A stretch of DNA of 5,857 bases from an uncultured Collinsella sp. (GTDB lineage Bacteria; Actinomycetota; Coriobacteriia; Coriobacteriales; Coriobacteriaceae). The translations under genes were made by a program, and so were the position numbers. The first letter of the stretch is position 1. The number at the start of each line of letters is the position of its first letter. Location: contig USBA01000127.1 of the NCBI GenBank assembly GCA_900552735.1, positions 1 through 5,857 of the forward strand, written 5' to 3'. Positions 1 through 5,857 of this stretch are shown here, piece by piece. The notes below the pieces were generated by a model that searched no databases, had not been told where the DNA came from, and saw only the letters and a list, made by a program, of their open reading frames with translations.

Positions 1-7
1 CTTCCAT
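1..7 (-). CDS. Start of an unidentified gene downstream of priA (5' end only)
   Basis: An ATG on the minus strand at 7-5 is preceded by GAAAGGA with a 5-base spacer, the same RBS and spacing used by metK in this window. It follows the priA stop codon by only 18 bases, so co-transcription with priA is likely. A second in-frame ATG at 13-11 directly abuts the GAAAGG and is too close to be the likely start. Only two codons (Met-Glu) fall inside the window, so the product cannot be identified. In many bacteria priA is followed by def or fmt, which makes those the first candidates, but this is inference from gene order elsewhere. Confidence 0.45.
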
Positions 8-25
8 GGCCATCCTTTCGGGTTG

Positions 26-2479
26 TTACATCAAATCATAGGCGTCGACGTCAACACTCACGCTCACGCCACGCACGGAACCCACCTCTTTGAGGCAGGC
101 ATCGATATCATCAGAGACATGGTACCCCACGGGCGACTTCACAAGCAGGTGGAAGCGATAACGGTCCTTTGCTCTCTCGATTACACACGAAGCCGGACCC
201 AGCACCTGCGGCACCGCGCTGCCCGACCGCAAAAAGTCGGGAGCGGCGGCATGCCATCGGCGCTTGAGCAGCTTTGCGATGCGCCCGATATAATCCTGCG
301 CATCGTCGCGGCTAGCCGACCACACCAAAATGTTGACCAGACGAACGAACGGCGGATACAGTGCGTCGCGGCGCTGGTCCAGGTCGTAGTCGGTAAAGAT
401 CGAACGGTCGTGCTCGGCGACGGCGCGGATGACTGGGTCCTCGGGCAGATAGGTCTGGATGACGACCTCGCCAGGGCGATCGCCGCGTCCGGCACGGCCC
501 GCGACCTGCTCCAGCAAATCGTAGGCGCGCTCCCCCGCTCTAAAATCGGGCAGCTTTAACGCAAAGTCGGCATTGACTACACCCACAAGCGTGACCTCGG
601 GAAAATCGAGGCCCTTGGCGATCATCTGGGTGCCCAGCAGCACCGCGCAATCGGCGGCATCGAACTGCTCGAGCAACTTTTTATGCGCGTCCTTGCCACG
701 CGTGGAATCAGCGTCCATGCGAATGATGGCGACGTCCTCGGGCAGCATTTGGTGCAGCGCGTCCTCAATCTGCTGCGTGCCCAGGCCCATTTTTGCCAGG
801 TAGCGGCTGCCGCATTTGGGGCAACGACTCGTGGGTGCGGGATACGGCTGCACGCGCCAGGACGAACCACAGGTGTGACACTGCAGCGTGTGCGTGCGCT
901 CGTGGTACGTAAGCGCCGTGGAGCAGTGGTTGCAGGTGGGGACGCAGCCGCACTCGCGACACATCAAAAACGGCGCAAAGCCGCGGCGGTTATGCAACAG
1001 CACAGCCTTCTCTCGCCGCTCCACAACGCGCTCCAGGCCTTCCATCAGCGGTTTTGAGAACATTGAGCGGCTACCGTGCGAGAACTCGCGGCGTAGGTCG
1101 GCAATGCGGACCGTAGGCAGGACCGCGTGACCCGGGCGTTCGGGCATCTCGACGCGCGTCCACGTGACGCCGCCGTACGTGCCGCGGTGGCAGCGGTCGA
1201 GGGCCTCGGCAGAAGGCGTAGCCGAGCCCAGCACGAGTGGGCAGCGATAGCGGCGCGCCATCTCGGCCGCCACCTCGCGCGCATGGTAGCGCGGACTGGA
1301 GCCCTGTTTGTAGCTGGTCTCGTGCTCCTCGTCGATGATGATGAGGCCCAGGTCGCTGAGCGGGCAAAAGAGTGCCGAACGCGCGCCGACGACAACACGG
1401 GCGGCGCCACTTGCGACCATATCCCACTGGTCCAGGCGCTCACCGGCCGAAAGACGGGAATGGAAGACCGCGACCGTCTCGCCAAAGCGCGAACGGAAGC
1501 GGCCGACGGTTTGAGCCGTCAGCGAGATCTCGGGCACAAGCACGCACGCTGAGCGCCCGGCCGCGAGCACGCGCTCGATAGCGGAGAGGTAGACCTCGGT
1601 TTTACCGGATCCGGTGACGCCGTCGACAAGGACCACGTCGCCGTGTGCGTCCAGGCGAGCACGCTCAATCTGCGCGAGCGCCTGCTGCTGGCCGTTCGTG
1701 AGCGCGACCGGCGCCTTGCCGCTTGCCGAGGACAACGTGGTCTGCTCGCTGCAGCCACGCCAGGCGCGGCGCTCCTCCACCACCACGACGCCGCGTTTTT
1801 CGAGCGCCTTGATGGTCGCCGACATGTTGTTGTAGAGCAGGTTGAGATCGCGCGTCGTGACGGGGCCGCACTGAAGCGCCTCGATGAGCTGGCGTTGGCG
1901 AACGGCAGTCTTGGGCGGCGTATAGTCAAAGCCATCGGGCGTAAGCATCACCCAGCGGTTTTGGATAGGCTTGACGGCGGGGCGCTCAACGGTCCACACG
2001 CCGTCATCGCCCTTGACCACGCGCGGACTTCCACCCGGAGGCAAGAATAGGCGCAGGCACTCGGAAAGAGTTGCGACGTACTCGCGACTCATCCAGCGCG
2101 CAATGCGTGCAGCCTCAGCGGTAAAGAGCGGCTTGCTGAGGATAGCCTCGATAGGCTTGATGCGCGCGGGGTCGAGGGCGTCGTTACCTTGTAGGTTGGC
2201 AAGCTCGGGCGCGATGTCGACGATATAGCCCGCGGCCGCACGGTTGCCAAAATGGACTAGGACGGTGGAGCCGATCTGGGCATCGTTGGCGAGTGACTGC
2301 GGAATGCCGTAGGCAAACGGCTCGGACAGCGCACGGGTCGGGATGTCGAGAACCACGCTCGCGTAGGCGGCGACGGGCTCAGATGCGGGCTCGGGCTGCG
2401 CCGGGGCGGCAGCAGGGGCCGCGGACTTCGGAGCTTCCTTAGGTTCCGGCGAACCAAACAGCGAAAGTTGCTCGGCCAT
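26..2479 (-). CDS. priA: Primosomal protein N' (replication restart DNA helicase PriA)
   Basis: PriA is a superfamily 2, 3'-to-5' DNA helicase that recognises stalled or repaired forks and starts reloading of the replicative helicase. The 817-residue product has the full architecture: 3'-DNA-binding domain (~39-145), winged helix (~194-236), helicase lobe 1 with Walker A GVTGSGKTE (287-295), DEEH (383-386) and GSATPS (418-423), and lobe 2 with GTQMIAKGLDF (616-626) and EQVAGRAGRG (657-666). A zinc module with four CxxC pairs (C507/C510, C516/C519, C534/C537, C553/C556) interrupts lobe 2, and a C-terminal domain runs from ~700 to 817. The start at 2479 is preferred over the in-frame ATG at 2518 because GGGAGGT lies 9 bases upstream of it, and that RBS overlaps the other upstream ATG (2497). 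The N-terminus is unusual: MAEQLSLFG followed by an Ala/Pro/Glu-rich, probably disordered stretch (~10-37). A terminator lies upstream and another gene begins 18 bases downstream. Confidence 0.97.
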   Translation of the reverse strand: MAEQLSLFGSPEPKEAPKSAAPAAAPAQPEPASEPVAAYASVVLDIPTRALSEPFAYGIPQSLANDAQIGSTVLVHFGNRAAAGYIVDIAPELANLQGNDALDPARIKPIEAILSKPLFTAEAARIARWMSREYVATLSECLRLFLPPGGSPRVVKGDDGVWTVERPAVKPIQNRWVMLTPDGFDYTPPKTAVRQRQLIEALQCGPVTTRDLNLLYNNMSATIKALEKRGVVVVEERRAWRGCSEQTTLSSASGKAPVALTNGQQQALAQIERARLDAHGDVVLVDGVTGSGKTEVYLSAIERVLAAGRSACVLVPEISLTAQTVGRFRSRFGETVAVFHSRLSAGERLDQWDMVASGAARVVVGARSALFCPLSDLGLIIIDEEHETSYKQGSSPRYHAREVAAEMARRYRCPLVLGSATPSAEALDRCHRGTYGGVTWTRVEMPERPGHAVLPTVRIADLRREFSHGSRSMFSKPLMEGLERVVERREKAVLLHNRRGFAPFLMCRECGCVPTCNHCSTALTYHERTHTLQCHTCGSSWRVQPYPAPTSRCPKCGSRYLAKMGLGTQQIEDALHQMLPEDVAIIRMDADSTRGKDAHKKLLEQFDAADCAVLLGTQMIAKGLDFPEVTLVGVVNADFALKLPDFRAGERAYDLLEQVAGRAGRGDRPGEVVIQTYLPEDPVIRAVAEHDRSIFTDYDLDQRRDALYPPFVRLVNILVWSASRDDAQDYIGRIAKLLKRRWHAAAPDFLRSGSAVPQVLGPASCVIERAKDRYRFHLLVKSPVGYHVSDDIDACLKEVGSVRGVSVSVDVDAYDLM

Positions 2480-2504
2480 GGTCTCTGCACCTCCCATCCC
2501 ATAC

Positions 2505-2543
2505 GTCTTTAGAAACAAGAGCCCCGCTCGGGTGAGCGGGGCT
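2505..2543 (-). terminator. Intrinsic terminator of gltX
   Basis: A perfect 10-bp GC-rich stem (2520-2529 pairing with 2534-2543) encloses a 4-base loop. Read on the minus strand, it is followed by the T-rich stretch TCTTGTTTCT, as expected of a rho-independent terminator. It begins 25 bases after the gltX stop codon and ends about 25-40 bases before the priA start, so it should end most gltX transcripts. On the plus strand the flank after the stem is not T-rich, so I see no bidirectional function. Confidence 0.85.
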
Positions 2544-2567
2544 CGGATACATGCGTTTACGCTACTG

Positions 2568-4043
2568 CTACAGCGCCATCGTGCGGGCGCGGTCGATGCG
2601 CGCCAGGCAGTCGTCGCGGCCGACGAGCGCCATGGTCTCGCCCAGCGGAGGGCTCACCATGTTGCCGCAAACGGCGACGCGCACGGCCTGGAACACCACG
2701 CGCTTCTTGAGGTCCATCTGCTCGGGCAGCGGCTCAAGCGCGGCGTCGATGTTGGCAGCCGTCCACTCGGTAACACCCTCGAGCGCGACCTTGGCGGCAT
2801 CCAGGATGGCACTCATGCCTTCCTTGGCCAGCCCCTTGTTGACGGACTTCTCATCATACTCGAGCGTATCGGCCGTAGCGAAGATGGGAGCGGCGACGGT
2901 CACGGCGTCGGCCGGCATCTTGGTGCGCGGCTTGACGATGGCAGCGAGCGCGTCGATCCAGTCCTCGCCGTACTCGACGTTGCCCTCGATGAGGCCTGCC
3001 TCGTGCAGCTCGGGGACCATGATCTCGTTGGCAAACTGGGCATCGGTCATGCCGTTGATGTACTCGGCATTGACCCAGTCGAGCTTCTTGGGATCGAAGG
3101 TCGCCGGGTTCTTGGAGATGCGGTCGAGCGAGAACTTGCTGGCCAGGACGTCGCGCGGGATGATCGTGGTCTCGCCGTCGAGCGACCAGCCGAGCAGCGC
3201 CAGGTAGTTGACGAACGCGTCGGGCAGGTAACCCGCGTCGCGGTACTCCTCCACCGAGGTGGCGCCGTGGCGCTTGGAAAGCTTTTTGCCGTCGGCACCC
3301 AAGATCATGGAGATGTGGGCGAACGTAGGCACGGGCGCGCCGAGGGCCTCATAGACCATGACCTGACGCGGGGTGTTGGACAGGTGGTCGTCGCCGAGGA
3401 TGACATGGGTGATCTTCATCATGGCGTCGTCGACGACGGTCGCGAAGTTATACGTGGGCGTGCCATCGGAGCGGAAGATGACAAAGTCGTCGAGCTCCTT
3501 GGCGTCGAAGGTCACCTCACCGTGGACGGCGTCGTGGATGACGACGTCGCCGCGGTCCTCGGGCACCTTGATGCGCAGGACGTAGGACTCGCCGGCCTCG
3601 ATGCGGCGGCGGGCCTCCTCGGGATCAAGATCGCGGCAGCGGCGCTGATAGCCCTGGAAGGGGTCCTTGCGCTCCTGAGCGGCCTTGCGATCGGCCTCGA
3701 GCTGCTCCTTGGTGCAGAAGCAGGGATAGGCCTTGCCCTCGTCCCAGAGCTGCTGGGCGGCCTGCTTGTACAGGTCCAGGCGCTCGGTCTGGGCATAGGG
3801 ACCAAAGTCGCCGCCCACCTCGGGACCCTCGTCCCAGTCAAGACCCAGCCAACGCATGGCGCGCAGAATGATCTGCGTGTTCTCGTCGGTGGAACGGGTG
3901 GGGTCGGTGTCGTCGATGCGCAGGATGAACGTGCCGCCGTTTGCGCGGGCAAAAGCCCAGTTATAGATAGCGGTGCGGGCGCCGCCGATGTGCAGCTTGC
4001 CCGTCGGTGAGGGTGCAAAGCGGACGCGAACGTCTGATGCCAT
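2568..4043 (-). CDS. gltX: Glutamyl-tRNA synthetase
   Basis: This cytoplasmic class I aminoacyl-tRNA synthetase attaches glutamate to tRNA-Glu using ATP. In lineages without GlnRS it also charges tRNA-Gln for later amidation by GatCAB; which type this is cannot be told from the window. The 491-residue length fits the bacterial family. Visible signatures are FAPSPTGKLHIGG (9-21, the HIGH motif as HIGG at 18-21), LRIDDTDPTRS (41-51), and KLSKR (254-258, the KMSKS motif) within GADGKKLSKRHG. A zinc-site-like set C108-x-C110 with Y132 and C136 follows the catalytic fold, and the C-terminal half is the anticodon-binding region. The start at 4043 is chosen because GAGGAG sits 6 bases upstream and the protein then begins MASDVRVRFAPSPTG, as is usual for the family. 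The in-frame extension to 4160 would translate intergenic repeat DNA. A candidate promoter lies at 4084-4114 and a terminator follows the gene. Confidence 0.97.
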   Translation of the reverse strand: MASDVRVRFAPSPTGKLHIGGARTAIYNWAFARANGGTFILRIDDTDPTRSTDENTQIILRAMRWLGLDWDEGPEVGGDFGPYAQTERLDLYKQAAQQLWDEGKAYPCFCTKEQLEADRKAAQERKDPFQGYQRRCRDLDPEEARRRIEAGESYVLRIKVPEDRGDVVIHDAVHGEVTFDAKELDDFVIFRSDGTPTYNFATVVDDAMMKITHVILGDDHLSNTPRQVMVYEALGAPVPTFAHISMILGADGKKLSKRHGATSVEEYRDAGYLPDAFVNYLALLGWSLDGETTIIPRDVLASKFSLDRISKNPATFDPKKLDWVNAEYINGMTDAQFANEIMVPELHEAGLIEGNVEYGEDWIDALAAIVKPRTKMPADAVTVAAPIFATADTLEYDEKSVNKGLAKEGMSAILDAAKVALEGVTEWTAANIDAALEPLPEQMDLKKRVVFQAVRVAVCGNMVSPPLGETMALVGRDDCLARIDRARTMAL

Positions 4044-4083
4044 GGAAATCTCCTCGATTGCAGGATGGATGTCTAACCGCACC

Positions 4084-4114
4084 AGTATAAAGCAACAAAG
4101 CAACCTCCGCACAA
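4084..4114 (-). promoter_or_regulatory. Candidate sigma-70-type promoter of gltX
   Basis: On the minus strand a good -10 hexamer, TATACT, lies at 4089-4084. A weaker -35-like TTGTGC lies at 4114-4109, 19 bases upstream, which is longer than the ideal spacing. The predicted start of transcription is near 4077, giving a leader of about 34 bases before the gltX ATG. The -35 element lies only a few bases from the edge of the intergenic repeat beginning at 4118. The call rests mainly on the -10 match and on its position. Confidence 0.45.
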
Positions 4115-4117
4115 AGG

Positions 4118-4206
4118 GCACCGACCCAGTCATTGGGGACAGACTTAAATGACCACCCAATGAGCACCGACCTACTCATTTAAGTCTGTCCCCAATGAGT
4201 AGGTGC
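4118..4206. repeat. Compound inverted repeat between gltX and metK, possibly REP-like
   Basis: An 89-bp element begins with GCACC and ends with GGTGC. It contains a perfect 23-base inverted repeat: arm 4130-4152 (TCATTGGGGAC...) and arm 4176-4198 (...GTCCCCAATGA), separated by 23 bases. Nested inside is a competing hairpin, ACCTACTCATT (4170-4180) pairing with AATGAGTAGGT (4194-4204) around a 13-base loop. GCACCGACC also occurs twice as a direct repeat (4118-4126 and 4164-4172). It has no T-tract suited to termination and no coding capacity. The architecture resembles repetitive extragenic palindromes mobilised by IS200-like Y1 transposases, but no transposase is in the window, so the assignment is inference. 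It sits between the two divergent promoters, outside both. Confidence 0.8.
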
Positions 4207-4236
4207 GGAAAGGGTGTGAATGTTGGATTTACGCGC

Positions 4237-4242
4237 TATGAT
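4237..4242 (+). promoter_or_regulatory. Candidate -10 element of the metK promoter
   Basis: TATGAT matches the TATAAT consensus at five of six positions and lies 67 bases before the metK start codon, pointing to transcription from about 4249. No convincing -35 hexamer lies 16-18 bases upstream: 4214-4220 reads GTGTGAA, and TTGGAT at 4223-4228 is too close. An activator or another start site is therefore possible. The call is tentative. Confidence 0.35.
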
Positions 4243-4260
4243 GTCCCCTTGCATACAGAG

Positions 4261-4297
4261 CCCGGCGGAATGGTAACGGTCGCCGGGACGCGTTTTT
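4261..4297 (+). promoter_or_regulatory. Structured metK leader: GC hairpin followed by T5
   Basis: Perfect 7-bp arms CCCGGCG (4261-4267) and CGCCGGG (4281-4287) enclose a 13-base loop, GAATGGTAACGGT. The hairpin is followed by ACGCG and then TTTTT (4293-4297), with the metK RBS GAAAGGA at 4298-4304. The hairpin and T-tract could act as a weak attenuator, although a 5-base gap before the T-run is not canonical. Alternatively the leader could control access to the RBS: TGTCC at 4242-4246 is complementary to GGACA at 4302-4306. That pairing needs a transcript starting upstream of 4242, which conflicts with the -10 at 4237-4242. SAM-sensing leaders are known before metK in other bacteria (SAM-III/S-MK, SAM-VI), but I do not recognise their conserved cores here. 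Confidence 0.4.
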
Positions 4298-4309
4298 GAA
4301 AGGACAATC

Positions 4310-5590
<1,281 letters not shown>

Positions 5591-5630
5591 GCAAGCGGCA
5601 AAAGCTGCAATCAAATAGAAACGCACAAAT

Positions 5631-5667
5631 AGAGGTACCGGAACAACCGGTACCTCTTATTTATTAA
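5631..5667 (+). terminator. Intrinsic terminator of metK
   Basis: A perfect 11-bp stem, AGAGGTACCGG (5631-5641) pairing with CCGGTACCTCT (5647-5657), surrounds the 5-base loop AACAA and runs into TATTTATTAA. It starts 40 bases after the metK stop codon. Read on the minus strand, the stem is followed by the moderately T-rich ATTTGTGC, so some activity in the opposite direction is possible. Its strength suggests metK is transcribed as a single-gene unit. Confidence 0.88.
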
Positions 5668-5689
5668 CCGGTGGCGAAGATGAGTCGAC

Positions 5690-5712
5690 ATGGGACGCAG
5701 AATAGGTCCCCA
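5690..5712. repeat. Short inverted repeat with GGGAC/GTCCC arms
   Basis: GGGAC (5692-5696) pairs with GTCCC (5706-5710) around a 9-base spacer. With one bulged G the pairing extends to six pairs, TGGGAC against GTCCCCA. The minus-strand heptamer TGGGGAC here also ends both arms of the larger repeat at 4118-4206, so this may be a short relative of that element. There is no T-tract, and the match is small enough to occur by chance. Confidence 0.35.
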
Positions 5713-5857
5713 GCCGATGAATTTTGCAGCAAGCGTGCCTCTACCATGTATCCTAAGTTCCGAGGGCGTTTGTTTTTGGGGGGTGGGGGGGTGCGCACGG
5801 GCCGGGGGGCAGGTTTTGGGGGCGGCGGGGGGGGAGGGCTGGGCGGGGAGGCGGCCC
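5713..5857. other. Non-coding end of window; G-rich, probably low-quality sequence from ~5774
   Basis: No start codon with an RBS and a sustained reading frame is visible after the metK terminator on either strand. From 5778 to 5857, 55 of 80 bases are G and only four are A, with G runs of 6, 7, 6, 5 and 8. The composition changes abruptly from the normal sequence before it. This pattern fits uncalled bases reported as G, or poor assembly, at a contig end. Nothing in this stretch should be interpreted biologically without checking the reads. Confidence 0.6.

Noticed and set aside
2480..2518. 13-residue N-terminal extension of PriA to an ATG at 2518
   Set aside because: The region contains the RBS for the 2479 start and the tail of the gltX terminator, and no RBS is visible before 2518, where the terminator stem lies.
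2478..4010. 510-codon open frame on the plus strand opposite gltX
   Set aside because: It is the antisense shadow of the strongly supported gltX gene. Its translation is rich in Val/Leu/Gly/Asp/His with no recognisable domain, as expected when a GC-rich gene is read backwards.
4044..4160. 39-residue N-terminal extension of GltX to an ATG at 4160
   Set aside because: The extension translates the candidate promoter and part of the palindromic repeat. The ATG at 4043 has a strong RBS and gives the normal family N-terminus.
4118..4206. The intergenic palindrome as a bidirectional terminator
   Set aside because: Neither arm is followed by a T-tract, and it lies upstream of both flanking genes, where no transcript is expected to end.
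4118..4206. CRISPR repeat pair
   Set aside because: The two 23-base arms are inverted, not direct, there is only one pair, and no cas gene is present.
5778..5857. G-quadruplex cluster in the terminal G-runs
   Set aside because: The runs would satisfy a G4 pattern, but the composition and its position at the window end point to an artefact, so no biological role is claimed.

Overview
The window carries three complete housekeeping genes and the first bases of a fourth. Its high-GC coding style and gene content suggest a member of the Actinomycetota. The set of priA, gltX and metK, together with an intergenic repeat of the TCATTTAAGTCTGTCCCC type, makes me think of the Coriobacteriia, probably Collinsella. 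That assignment rests on memory of the lineage, not on a search. The last ~80 bases are extremely G-rich and look like the unreliable end of a contig.

Layout, left to right. Positions 1-7 (minus) hold the start codon and RBS-linked beginning of a gene that leaves the window. Positions 26-2479 (minus) encode a full-length PriA replication-restart helicase, including the Walker A, DEEH and eight-cysteine zinc elements. It also has an N-terminal tail starting with a perfect match to the beta-clamp-binding pentapeptide QLSLF. Positions 2505-2543 hold a strong intrinsic terminator for the gene upstream of priA. Positions 2568-4043 (minus) encode glutamyl-tRNA synthetase GltX. Positions 4044-4309 are the divergent gltX/metK control region, with a candidate promoter on each side of an 89-bp compound inverted repeat (4118-4206) and a GC-rich hairpin in the metK leader. 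Positions 4310-5590 (plus) encode S-adenosylmethionine synthetase MetK, followed by a strong terminator at 5631-5667. Nothing coding is visible from 5591 to the end.

The genes are linked by core functions (replication restart, tRNA charging, methyl-donor synthesis) and not by one pathway. gltX and priA share a strand but are separated by a terminator. metK is transcribed away from them. No defence system, CRISPR array, tRNA, rRNA or transposase gene is visible. The points most worth following up are the clamp-binding-like tail of PriA, the compound repeat between the two promoters, and the structured metK leader.
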